Source: Chromera velia (lineage: Eukaryota; Sar; Chromeraceae). Taken from it: a DNA stretch of 15,152 nt. Positions 1-12,054 of the stretch are shown here, one piece after another. Each line of letters begins with the position of its first letter. Within the stretch, counting starts at the first letter, position 1. The DNA is taken from the NCBI GenBank assembly GCA_018398765.1, contig JAHBMJ010002843.1, positions 1-15,152 of the forward strand, written 5' to 3'. The notes under the pieces are model-generated. The model ran no database searches. It saw only the letters and a program-made list of their open reading frames with translations, and was not told where the DNA came from. The position numbers and the translations under genes are program-made.

Positions 1-1
1 C

Positions 2-70
2 CCCGCCCCCAAGGGCAAGTACTCCGCTCCCACCAAGCACTCTCGCCGTCACGGCCACAAGCACGACTAA
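2..70 (+). CDS. 3' end of an unidentified gene (partial)
   Basis: Reading from base 2, the frame is open to a TAA stop at 68-70 and gives 22 residues ending SRRHGHKHD. The segment is rich in Lys, Arg, His and Pro. Codons are strongly biased to C or G in the third position (CCC, AAG, GGC, TAC, ACC, CAC), unlike the T/A-rich sequence that follows, so this looks like the end of a well-expressed gene that enters from the left edge. No domain can be recognised in such a short tail, so no function is assigned. It could also be only the last exon. Confidence 0.6.
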   Translation, partial: PAPKGKYSAPTKHSRRHGHKHD

Positions 71-400
71 GCGCCAGGCCCAGTCGACATTTCACTTTGA
101 TCCTGACACGAAGAAAGTTTTCGAGAACAGGAGGCTGACGGATTGAGGGGACACTGTTGAAGTGTGCAAGGCAGGGTGCTGCACGGATCGTTTGCTGAGT
201 TGCCTCTCTTGCGTGTCCCTTTTCTGCAACTGAGTGTGTGTGACAGTATTCTGTGTGTGGGCCCGATGTGTGTCCGCCGGTCGACTGCGGATTGTTCACG
301 TTCGTGTGACTGTCATCAAGTTGTGTGTCTTTTCTGTGGTTGCTTGTACGGCACGTGACATGTGCCCCATGCGGCGTGCCTGTCTGTGATGAAACGTATG
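71..400 (+). other. Downstream flank / probable 3' UTR of the left-edge gene
   Basis: There is no convincing coding sequence here. The stretch is T- and GT-rich (many TGTGTG runs) as expected of a 3' UTR and downstream region. A 64-codon open frame at 164-358 has a Cys-rich, low-complexity composition typical of a chance translation of TGTG-rich DNA. No polyadenylation signal could be picked with confidence. Confidence 0.35.
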
Positions 401-409
401 TGTGAAAGC

Positions 410-452
410 GTTTTTGCAAATGATAATTCAGGTTTTTGCAAATGATAATTCA
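410..452. repeat. 22-bp tandem duplication
   Basis: The 21-bp word beginning GTTTTTGCAAATGATAATTC occurs at 410-430 and again, identical, at 432-452, separated by one G. It lies at the transition from the gene flank into AT-rich island A. Identity of the copies suggests a recent slippage-type duplication. Confidence 0.85.
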
Positions 453-1196
453 AAAAATGCACTTCCAATTTGATGATGCCAATTCAAAAGGTGCTGTTCC
501 AATCTCGTCTTTGCCCCAGTGTTGTACAACTTGTTGAATTCTTTATTCATTCAGGGGGGAAGGCATTTTGTCTGTTCCTAGCACTTCGGCTTCGTTTTAC
601 ATTCATGTTGTCGACTTGCGTAAAGTTGCTAGTAACTAGGCTAGTGATTTGTTACCGATGTGCGATTCGATTGAATGTGGGTGCCTCTAATCGTAGTCTT
701 AGTCCCAATCTTAACAGACCTACTAATATGAGAATTTTTGTATTATTCTGAAATTATTTCAGTATATTATTCCTAAGATTATTAATGTGGCGTGAATGAC
801 TCGGATGTCCAAATTCGTGTATTCTAGCGTGTATTATTGTTATTTATCTTGTTATTTATTTATCTTATGATAAATCAAATTATAACTTGCATACTACCAG
901 TAATCAAGCTAGGAACAAGTTTAAACTAGGGTTTAAAGCTAGGTTTAAATCAAAATAAATCAGATCAAGTTTAATTTGATCGTTGTGTATGGAACTGAAA
1001 GTGTGAGAGCTAGTCTGAGAGTAAAAGAAGGCTGCTAAAACCTAGGCTAAAACTAATAATGACATAGATGCATCTGATTTAAAATAATTTAGAGTCAATA
1101 TTATATAAAATAATGAGAATTTGATCCCTTACTAGATCTCTTAAGAGCTAACTTAAAGAAACTTTTGAATATAAAGGAAATATACAAGAAAAAAAG

Positions 1197-1532
1197 AATT
1201 CATTATGGTACGATTTCACGCCCCTCGTTAGCAGTGTAGATGGGGTCCTCAAAAAGGATGCCGAGATGTTCCTAAAGAAGGTAGCGCATCCTGTAAGTCT
1301 GAAGTAGAATAGAACATATGGGTAGGTCTGCACATACATGAAGGCAAGAATGCAGGCAGCGCACCATAGAGCAGCCAGCGGGTGCCTGCGGGGCACGAGG
1401 GGAGAGGTGCGAAGAGTGAGCGTTGAGGGAGGCCGGGGGCAGCGGCAGCGGCAGCACTCGGATAGACGGAGAGACGATCAGCCGCTCCTCACGGAAAAGG
1501 CAAGGTCATGGGAAGATATAGAGAGCTCATAG
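1197..1532 (+). pseudogene. Degenerate retroelement-like C-terminal coding fragment
   Basis: One frame from about 1197 to the TAA/TGA-type end near 1530 reads as protein apart from two in-frame TAG codons at 1305-1307 and 1323-1325. It contains YDFTPLVSSVDGVLKKDAEM (from 1209), then a YMKARMQAAHHRAASGCLRG segment (from 1335). From memory, the pattern of FTPxVxSxDG followed by EAxxFLKxLA, an aromatic/Gly pair, then RARMQxA..RA...CLRGTR resembles the region downstream of the reverse transcriptase in some protist and algal retrotransposons. No polymerase motifs remain upstream, where the DNA is AT-rich and non-coding, so this is at most a 5'-truncated, inactivated relic. The fragment is GC-richer than its surroundings. 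The family match is recollection, not a search result. Confidence 0.4.
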
Positions 1533-1859
1533 GTGGTTGAGCCTACACACCGTTGAGGTCGATACTAGATTGAACTCTAACAGTTGTTTCACCGTATATC
1601 GAGATCAATGATAAAAAAAAATTATTTATAATAGCATAGAACCTAGCATAGAACAACTATAATACTAAATAGTAATAATGATTGAAGGGTATAGTACTAT
1701 AGGCCCAGTATAGGGGTACTATGAGAGATGAAGATTCAAGTTGAACTATAGAAGTTGAATGGATTTGAAGAATGAAAACCGATCGAAACCGATCCAACTG
1801 GCGATCCAAAGATGAACATGCACACAGATTTTAAACGTACAGGAGCGGCACGCTCACTT

Positions 1860-3242
1860 GGTGGCGGGAATAAAAAGTGCAGTGACGGTTGGACGAAAAG
1901 ACAAAACACACACCCGAATCGTGACACGGCCTGCAGTCAGACCTAAAGTCAGACGACAGTCTTTTGCTAGCCAAGGACAGATGTTCAGACCCCCCCCCCC
2001 CCTACCCCCCCTCATCTTCCTGACAGGGAACGTGGATGAACATACTCTCTGCTTGCTTGCAGGATCGAGGGATGATTTCCCTTCCCTCCAAGGAATTCCC
2101 TGTCAGCTGTTCTGTATGCATGCATACACAGATGCATCCGCCCACCCATTCAGTCATCAGTCAATTCAGTCATCACTCTAAGAACATAATGTGACATGAC
2201 GTGGGGTGGAAACAAAGCAGAAAGAATCAAACCCCTTCCTTCCCACCAAATTAGCTTCCCTCCTCCCCCCTTTCCCTTCGCCCCTTCCTTTTCTTTCGTC
2301 ACCCACTGACTTCTCCGCGTCTCATCAGGAATCAGTGTACAAGTCCAAGCAAGGGATCATGCGGCAGGCAGAGACGAAAGGACGATTGTGAGCAGTTGAG
2401 CGACTGCTCGCAATATCTCAGCCCCTTCCCTGCCTCCTTTTCTTGAGTGCATCTCTCCATTTTCCTTTTCTTTTCTGCCAAAAAGAAAGAAAGTCAAGTC
2501 GCCCGATTGTCGACCTCTTTGATGCTTTTCGGTAGCCCCCCTCACCCCATGGTCTTTCTTCACTTCGAGTCCCTTTCTGCCCTCTCTGCTTACGCAATTT
2601 CTTGTCAGTCAGCTTCGATCAGCGGTCGATTGTCTATCCACTTCTGCAAGAAACTGAAGTCAAAAAAAGAGTCGCGTGCCTTCCTTCATCTCATGTTTTT
2701 TTCTTTTCGTCTGTCGGAATCGGGAGACGCCTTGCATGCAGGCAACAAAACAAATGACGATTGCGTATGCTCTCTCTTCATTCTCTACCCCTTCCTGCCT
2801 GTGTGTCCCACCGCTCTCTCTTTCTTCGAAACCTATCGGCAAATGATCAGCAGGCAGAGAGTCCACTGTCAAGGGACTTCCTTCCTTTCTTCCTCCCTCA
2901 TAAATACCGTTAGTTGCATTCTTGTGCTTTACATAAGTCCCGCAGCCGGAGAAGGAGAAGACTGAGGTCGTCGATTGCTCGCCCCATGCACCCCACAGTC
3001 CGTTCTTTCATTAACAACTTGCTTGCCCTTTCATCTCGCCCCTTTCACGTACATGCATCCAGCCAGCAAGATCACTACACGCACTCCCGCACACACAGAA
3101 GGGCCCGATATCGGCACATTTCCTTGCATTCATTCAATCGCTCATCATTCATTCATGCATACAAGCATTCAAGCAATCATTCCTTTTTTCTTTCTCCGAA
3201 ACAAACACTTGGCCATCGTTCTTCTTTCCAAAGACAAATAAA
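1860..3242. other. Pyrimidine-rich intergenic region downstream of rab2
   Basis: No gene is supported here. The plus strand is dominated by C/T runs and by degenerate simple repeats of CATTCATT, TGCATGCA and CAGTCATC type (for example 2120-2175 and 3115-3180). Several frames are open on both strands, the longest about 170 codons at 2447-2965, but their products are Ser/Phe/Leu-rich translations of CT-rich DNA without any recognisable domain. The right end is probably the 3' UTR of rab2, which is transcribed leftwards. Confidence 0.45.
1990..2011. repeat. Poly-C tract (C13-TA-C7)
   Basis: Thirteen C residues at 1990-2002 are followed by TA and seven more C at 2005-2011. On the minus strand this is a G-run that could support G-quadruplex-like structure. 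Such tracts are also error-prone in sequencing, so the exact length is uncertain. Confidence 0.8.
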
Positions 3243-6291
<3,049 letters not shown>

Positions 6292-7034
6292 CTTCTTTCA
6301 GTCAAACTCTCCGACGAACTCTCCGAGGCTTCGCTTTTCCTCTTTCTGAGAAGAATGAGACGACGGTCCGCCTGTCTGACTGATGAGAGCACTGATCAGC
6401 AGGTCAGCAATCAGGAGGCACTGAGAAGCTCCAGTCAGCCCCTAACGCTCTTCTGATGTTCCTACCGATCAAAGTCGTTGACTAAAGGACGTCTCCAAGA
6501 AGCCGATCGCCCCCAAATCGAATGAACGAGCAACAAAGTGGACAGAGGACTTTCGACAAAATCTTCAGCGGAGCGTCTTACATCAAACGAATGTAAGACG
6601 TACACACAATCAAAGCACAAAAATATCTTCTCAAGCACGGCTATCAGCAGACACCTCGGGTCAAAAACCGAGCCTTCGAAGGAAAGGTCACTGCCTGACA
6701 CAAAATTGAAGTGGTCTCAATTAATGACTCAGTCTGCAAGATCCGGCTGGGCCAGCGCGAAGTGATCAAATTTGCTGGGCGGATCCTTTGTAGGAGAGCG
6801 CAAATAGTCACGCCGGTGGCACGTGTTGAAATTTCAGGCAACGGTTGCTCACACACAGAAAGAGCTCAACGGTGGCTGGCCTTCTCTTGGGTGACACTCA
6901 TCAGCAGCAAGACCACCGACAATCCCAAGACCCGCGCTTGCAGTCTCTCTTCTTGACGTAGAACTTTGCCTGGCTGAAGTTCTGTTTGTTGTCAGAGTTC
7001 GGACTTTGGAAAGAGAAGTGCGGACGTGCCGACC
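6292..7034. promoter_or_regulatory. Divergent intergenic region between rab2 and the carrier gene
   Basis: The two start codons face away from each other across 743 bp, so both promoters and 5' UTRs must be here unless further upstream exons exist. I see no clear TATA box and no open frame with a recognisable product. The rab2 ATG is preceded (minus strand) by CTGAAAGAAG and the carrier ATG by GTGCCGACC. Shared regulation is possible but unproven. Confidence 0.4.
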
Positions 7035-9221
7035 ATGTGGCCGTCTCTTCCTGTTTTTTGTTGCCTTCTCCTGTTCCTGTCACCCCCCCACGTCTTATCT
7101 GTACGGGTGAGACTGGGATCACCACGCATTCCTTCAGTACGACCGTCTCCCTCTTCATCAGATGTGCGAGAGGAAAAACAGCGGCAGGGAGCGGCGGAGA
7201 CTGGAACGCACCGCCCGTTCCCCATTCCTCTTGCATGGGCAAAGGGACGGTTGGAGAGGGTAGAGGAACAAGCACAAGCAATGCGGGATTCCAAAGTGTT
7301 GAATTTCATCGCAGGAGGTCTTGCGGGTGCGGTGGCATCCTCACTAACAAACCCGATCGAAATGGTCAAGACGCAACTCCAAAGTTCGTACACAGGCAAA
7401 GGAGCGAACTTCTTTTCGGCAGCGGGAGACATCTACCGTAAAGAAGGGGTGTCTGGCTTCTATCGGGGCCTTGGACCTACTTTGGTTGGAATAGTTCCCG
7501 CCCGCTCTTCTTATTTTTGGGCCTATGCTGCAACGAAGGCGGTTCTGGGTCTGAAACTCGGCTCTGAATCCCCTGTCGTTCACTTCGTTTCTGCTGTTGC
7601 TGCCGGGTTTGTCACATCGACTTTAACCAATCCTTTGTGGATGGTCAGAACGCGAATTCAATTGTTGGGGGAGAGCGGGAGCATGTATGCAGGGTGGAGT
7701 GATGCATTTCGGGACATTATCAAAAATGAGGGGTGGAAGGGTCTGATGAAGGGAGTGGTTCCCTCCTACTGGGGCATTTCTGAGGGGGCAATATACTGGA
7801 TGCTGTATGAGAAACTGAAGAAGAGACTGGCAGACGAGGAAAACGGGGTGGTGGAAGAAATTCCAAACGATTGGACCGCGCCTATCAGGTCTGTGTGACA
7901 GACAGTGCAGATAGACACCTCTCCTCTTTTCCGTCGCCTGACTCATGACTAGAATGTCATAGTAGAAGGATCTGTGCGAACCTCAATGTGAGGTGATTTG
8001 AACGACGACCCTGATACTCTGCCTGTCTTCATGGATCTCAAAGACTCCTGAGATTCTCCATTTGCCCATCATCACCTCGCCTCGAGAGTTCTGTAAGCCT
8101 TTCCAGAAACCTCACTCTTCTTTGCTTCGCGACTTCTCCACCCACCCACCGACCCACCTGTAAACTCACCATCGCAACACTAGTCATGTGTGAAAAAAAC
8201 AGCAGTTCCGCCTCTTTGTCTGTCTGAGAAATGAATGAGCGATAAAACAGGAACATTCAACTTTTGCATCTCTCTCTCGCACCATCTTGCGTCAATGCAC
8301 CTGTCTGTCCATCTTCCTGTCTGTTGCAGACGTGCGGAGCGAGCTCTTCCAAAGCCTGTGAGAATGTTCGCAGTCTCAGGCCTCTGTAAGGCCGTAGCAT
8401 CCAGTTTCGCCTACCCCCACGAAGTCTGCAGGTCAGTAGCAACGCGCGCTTTTCTTTCTTTTCTGTCCCTCTCATACCACCCAGATTCTCTCAATGGGCG
8501 CTTTTCTTTCTCGATCTTTTCTCCCCATTTCGTATCTCCCTGAGTCTCTCAATGGATTTCCGCTGGGTGAGGATTTCTGCTCGATCCGAGGCATCAACAG
8601 GTTACGTGGGGAGTGAGGGGATATTCGATTTGTCTGCGCTTCTGTGTGCACTTGTAAGTTGGATTTGGGGAGGCCCTGAGAGTCTTTTGTTCCTCATTGT
8701 TGACTTGCTTTCTTCATCTGCTTCTGGGTTTGTTGTGTTCTTCTTCTCACTGCAGAGTGCGTCTTCGTCAAGGTGCCGTGAACGGTGTGTTCAAGTACAC
8801 GGGAATGCTCCAGACCCTCCAGCTGGTCGCGAAGGAAGAGGGAATTGCGGGGCTGTATAGGGGACTTCCGGCTCATTTGGTGAGGGTGGTGCCGAACAAT
8901 ATTATTCTGTTTTATACTTATGAGACCCTCGCGAGGATTTTGGATGAGACTGCGAAGGGAGTGATCACGCAGGCACGCAGGCAGAGGGAAAGGAGGGAAA
9001 GAAGGATTGCCGAGAGGGAGCAGAGAGCGGCGGAGGAAGCGGAGCAAAGAGAAGGCAAAAAGTGGAGGAGACGGAAAAGAACATCAGCATCCCTTCTGTT
9101 TCCAGTCCACGATTCCAGGTCGTCGTTGGGAGGAGGGGGGAATAGGGGGGAGTCATGGTCGAGTAGGGTTCGGTTAGGGAGGAGAAGAGAAAGGGGGGTT
9201 CATCTGATAAGCCAATCGTGA
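7035..9221 (+). CDS. SLC25A33/36 (Rim2)-type carrier, 3 exons, 473 aa
   Basis: Exons 7035-7888, 8330-8431 and 8756-9221 join in frame; both junctions split an AGA Arg codon (AG|A). The core has three mitochondrial-carrier repeats with PIEMVK (107-112), PLWMVR (200-205) and PHEVCR (314-319), each followed by an EGxxGFYRGL-like helix. The tryptophan in repeat 2, GLGPTLVGIVPARSSYF, and the FAYPHEV...RLRQ segment match the SLC25A33/A36/yeast Rim2 group, which exchanges pyrimidine nucleotides across the mitochondrial inner membrane. Two parts are unusual. The first 82 residues begin with a hydrophobic, signal-peptide-like stretch (about 3-22) followed by an Arg/Ser/Pro-rich segment. The last 92 residues (382-473) are an Arg/Glu-rich helix, then a Gly/Arg tail. 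I chose ATG 7035 because the frame stays open from there with no TGCAG acceptor; Met83 (7281) is the alternative start for a bare carrier. Substrate is inferred from family only. Confidence 0.9.
8446..8555. repeat. Degenerate tandem duplication in carrier intron 2
   Basis: Two units, 8446-8497 and 8498-8555, both start GCGCTTTTCTTTCT and end TCTCTCAATGG, but their middles have diverged and differ by about 6 bp in length. The duplication sits shortly after the donor of intron 2 and does not include a splice site. Confidence 0.7.
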
Positions 9222-9974
9222 GACAGAGAGAGAATGTAGGTCTCTCTGTGACTGTCTTAGTCTTTTTTTCAGTTAGACTCGAAGGAAGAAAGCAGGGGAA
9301 AGGGGAATAAGAAAATTAAGCCCGGCTGGGCGTTCTTCCTGTCTGATTTCTATGCTCATCCTAAATTCATGAACTGAATGCCGCGTTTTCTGTCTGTCTT
9401 CTCTTATTTCTTTCCCGGGCAGGTTATCGCCTCTGTCCTTTCAGTACTTTCCGACTGCAGAGCAAGAATGCGATTCCGTCTCTCCGTTGTTCCCACAGAG
9501 TGAAGGAAGAAAGAAAAAGGGGTATGGGGTTCGGGTGAAATGATACTGAACCCTCATGAAGAGCGCGCAAGAAAGAGAGAAGGAGAGGTGCATGACTCCT
9601 GGCATCATTCATTCATTGAATGTCTCCCTATACCTTGCTCTGCTTCTCTGTGACGATACCAGGCAGGCAGACAGGAAGGTGACGGTGCTATGGCATCAAA
9701 GAGCAGAGGCAGTGCGACGTACAGTGCTGTGCCGATTGCTTTAAGTTAATTGCGATGGGGAGACGTAATGTTTGAGGGAAAGGACTTCCATTCAAATCCA
9801 GTCACTTCTCTTCTTCCCTCTCTTCTTACATACGGGTGAAAGGAATAGACGGGGGGAGGGATACAAACCGAACCACTGACCGGTCTTCCCGAAAAATTAA
9901 TGACCAACAGGATTCAGAGCAGACCAGCGCAGAGCTTGGGGCAAGCAGCCGAGACGGCACTGATAGATTGATTG

Positions 9975-9992
9975 CCCTCTCTCGTGAGAGGG
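9975..9992. repeat. 7-bp-stem hairpin
   Basis: CCCTCTC, a 4-base loop TCGT, and GAGAGGG form a perfect inverted repeat. It is not followed by a T run, and terminators of that type do not apply to a nuclear gene. Function unknown. Confidence 0.6.
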
Positions 9993-10124
9993 TGTTGAAT
10001 CAAATATCTTTCCTCTGCGTCTCCCCACCCAGCTCGATCCATGAGGTCTGTTAATTCTGCTTTCACTTCTCCCAGTCGATCGGATTCCTCCCTTCGATCT
10101 TCAGCACACACACCCGATACACTT

Positions 10125-10198
10125 AGGGTTCGACAAGCAAATCATCGCTTGTCGCAGCCCTAGACTGCAGCGCAGCAAGAAGCTTAAAAGCGCTGCAG
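10125..10198. repeat. Two adjacent perfect-stem hairpins
   Basis: Hairpin 1 pairs CGACAAGC (10131-10138) with GCTTGTCG (10147-10154) around an 8-base loop; AGGG (10125-10128) and CCCT (10158-10161) can extend it beyond a small internal bulge. Hairpin 2 pairs CTGCAGCGC (10165-10173) with GCGCTGCAG (10190-10198) around a 16-base A-rich loop. They are only 3 bp apart. Tandem hairpins of this sort can mark a structured RNA or a transposon end; I cannot tell which. Confidence 0.6.
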
Positions 10199-10454
10199 GA
10201 CACCCGGAGGCTTTGACACACCTGCAGGACTTAGAAAAAGAACAGAGAGAAGCGTGTGTTTGGATCGAGTAAGGGAGTAAATTAATGCATGTTGGCGTTG
10301 CATGCATGTGCACTGTCAGCTGCTAGCTTCAAGTTTGCTGCCTAGTTTGCTGCTCGTATGTCAATGCATGGATGATGGACCATTCATCGAAAACGTTGTA
10401 CATGGCCCAGAAGCATGGGTTGCCTTTTTAAATTGATGCCAGTGTGTTCATTTA

Positions 10455-10475
10455 CTGGCCGGCGCGCGGCCGCAG
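10455..10475. repeat. GC-only palindromic cluster at left edge of AT island B
   Basis: CTG-GCCG-GCGCG-CGGC-CG-CAG forms a hairpin (GCCG 10458-10461 with CGGC 10467-10470, closed outside by CTG and CAG) and contains the 8-bp palindrome GCGGCCGC at 10466-10473. A run of TAGCATAGCA-type repeats begins about 10 bp to the right. Confidence 0.6.
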
Positions 10476-10747
10476 TGTTATAGCATAGCATAGCAATGAT
10501 AGCATAACATAGCATTGATGTTCTAGGTTTTGCATACGATAAACGAATTGGTATTCAATGGGTTGTATGGCGAGGGTTATGAAGATATAATTTGAATGGA
10601 GAATGAGGTTAAGACTAGGGCTAAGAATGGATAACTTACTGTTAGTTACAGGATAAGTTAATGATAAGTGATAAAATAGAGCTTGTCCTAGAGCTTAACT
10701 GAGCTAAGTTAGCTTCTAGGTCAGTTTGTCACCATTTTAGTCGAAAT

Positions 10748-11044
10748 GACCTCCCTGAACCTAACTACCACTTAAAAGTTCAGGCCGCATTTTTGAATAA
10801 TTGATTTTTGATTGATTGATTGATATGTTCCGCCGTAGGGCCTTCCCAGATAAGCTTGAAAGTCCGCACCGCAGGCGTGGATCATTTATGGTGTCTTGAA
10901 AGGCAAAGCCGCATATCTGTACATATCTAGACGGTGTCTTAACGGTTTATGCCACAGGCGTGGACGGTCTCTTGAAAAAAGATGCCGCAGATAGAGATAA
11001 TCTTCATTATATTTTTTCAAGTGGTACTTAGGTTCAGGGAGGTT
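10748..11044. mobile_element. 297-bp non-autonomous DNA transposon (MITE) with 8-bp TSD
   Basis: Terminal inverted repeats of 29 bp lie at 10749-10777 and 11015-11043; they share ACCTCCCTGAACCTAA and TACCACTT and differ at two positions. The element is flanked by an identical 8-bp direct repeat GTCGAAAT (10740-10747 and 11045-11052), the expected target-site duplication. The outermost bases are G (10748) and T (11044), so the terminal pair is G versus A. There is no transposase frame. Inside is a degenerate direct repeat with CAGGCGTGGA at 10872 and 10955 (83 bp apart), each followed by TCTTGAAA and a GCCGCA word. An 8-bp duplication is typical of hAT-like elements, but the terminal bases do not clearly show a hAT consensus, so the superfamily is open. 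Confidence 0.85.
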
Positions 11045-11385
11045 GTCGAAATCCTAGCTATCTCTAGAGCTATATTCTACTACATCCTTAAAAGATGTGC
11101 TGCAGTGCAACTTTGCAATGTTTGCAATGATATCACTGATGATGTCATGCAGTGCTAGCATATTCAGCTACCATGCAGCATCTACCAGTATGACATTATT
11201 TTAGAAACTGTTTTTTTATATTTAATCTTAGCTGACTCGCGGCTTTTCTATTGTTAAATGAATCGGCCGTTAGAGTTCAAGGACTGTCAGTATAACGAAG
11301 AGCTACAGGAGAGTGACTTCAATCTATTGGGTACACTTCTATTAGAGCAGGCAGAAATCAATTTTTCGCCCATCACGGTTGATTT

Positions 11386-11431
11386 AGCCGTGACCCCCGC
11401 GTACGTACAAGCCTAATTAGGTACGAGCGCG
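11386..11431. repeat. Cluster of short inverted repeats
   Basis: CGCGTACGTAC (11398-11408) pairs with GTACGAGCGCG (11421-11431) at 9 of 11 positions. The 10-bp palindrome CCTAATTAGG (11412-11421) lies between the arms. Just to the left, TCACGG and CCGTGA flank a 9-base loop (about 11373-11393). These are at the right-hand side of island B and may mark the remains of an element end. Confidence 0.55.
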
Positions 11432-11728
11432 AACTTAGGGACTCATTCGGGACATGCCAGTGCCACCGTAGATTCGGGCTCCGCGTTGGAACGCCAATAC
11501 AGCCGCAGACAATACATTTTCCCTAAAACAACTGATCCTCCTGGGAGTGCATTCACAAGAAAAGTCACCTGCAGCCGTTCTAGCAGCCGTTAGGGTAAGA
11601 GAAATCACGAGCAATTAGGTGAATGTCAGTAGGTGTTTGACAATGGCCCAACCATCTGGATTCTGAACAGTGATTGCCATGACCCTTTTGGGTGTGAAAG
11701 GACACATTGTGAACCATGCACAGAAGAG

Positions 11729-11732
11729 ACGC

Positions 11733-11763
<31 letters not shown>

Positions 11764-11771
11764 TGTGTGTG
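11729..11771. repeat. (CG)n(TG)n tract, potential Z-DNA
   Basis: About 43 bp of strictly alternating purine and pyrimidine: roughly nine CG steps run directly into about twelve TG steps. This is the classical sequence type for left-handed Z-DNA. It lies downstream of the RCC1-like gene, in DNA without a supported gene; the long frames across it on the minus strand are translations of the repeat (Thr-His and Ala-Arg runs). Confidence 0.95.
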
Positions 11772-12054
11772 AGTCTGTGTGTCTGTACGTAACCAGGCAT
11801 GAAGCTTTTGAAGGTAGAAAAATGAAGACAGCGGGGGAGGCAGACACACTTCTGAGTGAAATGATCCGTGGCTGGTTGACAATGTTCAATGTAACAAAGG
11901 GAACGCCTGGGACGATGCATGCACACAGGAGCGCTCGGCCAAAAGCCTGACTGACAAAAGCGGGGGAAACATAAAGTGAAAGCCCTGCAGGGGCAAGAGG
12001 ATCGACCCATCCCTCCACGAGGAAGACTACGCCTGCTGGTTTCCTTTGACTGTT

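Larger units (their letters stand above)
400..1860. other. AT-rich island A (decayed repeat DNA)
   Basis: This stretch is much richer in A/T than the gene flanks and has words rarely seen elsewhere in the window: CTAGG, TTTAAA, TAGCATAGA, TAATAAT. Examples are three spaced TTTAAA words around 920-950, an imperfect GATCAA...TTGATC inverted repeat at 963-981, and a perfect 12-bp palindrome TATAGTACTATA at 1690-1701. No host gene is visible. The GC-richer part at about 1200-1530 holds the coding fragment listed separately. The composition and lack of open frames fit old transposon sequence; this is inference. Confidence 0.5.
9222..10450. other. Intergenic region downstream of the carrier gene
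   Basis: No gene is supported over these 1.2 kb. The first few hundred bases are probably the carrier 3' UTR. On the minus strand the frame at 9914-10111 gives a charged, helix-like peptide without an ATG start or clear splice sites. The main structures are three short hairpins, listed separately. Confidence 0.4.
10476..11640. other. AT-rich island B
   Basis: The composition changes abruptly after 10475: repeated AGCAT words (10481-10516), many CTAGG and TTAG words, and no long open frame on either strand. It resembles island A, which has the same TAGCATAGA words near 1628-1650. The right part, from about 11380, is less AT-rich and contains small inverted repeats. The MITE listed separately is inserted in the middle. 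Confidence 0.5.

Noticed and set aside
915-955. Telomere-like TTTAGGG/AGGGTTTAAA words in island A
   Set aside because: Only isolated, irregular copies occur, with no tandem array.
2447-2965. Open frame of about 172 codons on +
   Set aside because: The product is a Ser/Phe/Leu-rich translation of CT-rich DNA, overlaps other open frames on both strands, and has no recognisable domain.
7035-7280. Intron in the carrier leader, with donor CGG|GTGAGA near 7107
   Set aside because: No TGCAG or other good acceptor follows before the first carrier helix, and the frame remains open, so the leader is kept as exon.
9914-10111. Charged, helix-like frame on - (contains RREESDRLGEVKAELTDLMD)
   Set aside because: It looks protein-like but has no upstream ATG before the preceding stop, no TGCAG acceptor in the right place and no evident donor; kept only as a note for transcript checking.
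10125-10205. Possible H/ACA-type small nucleolar RNA
   Set aside because: Two hairpins and an ACA are present, but the stems are too short, no pocket is evident and no H box could be placed with confidence.
11580-12018. Three overlapping open frames on -
   Set aside because: They run through the CG/TG repeat, giving Thr-His and Ala-Arg runs, and show no domain outside it.
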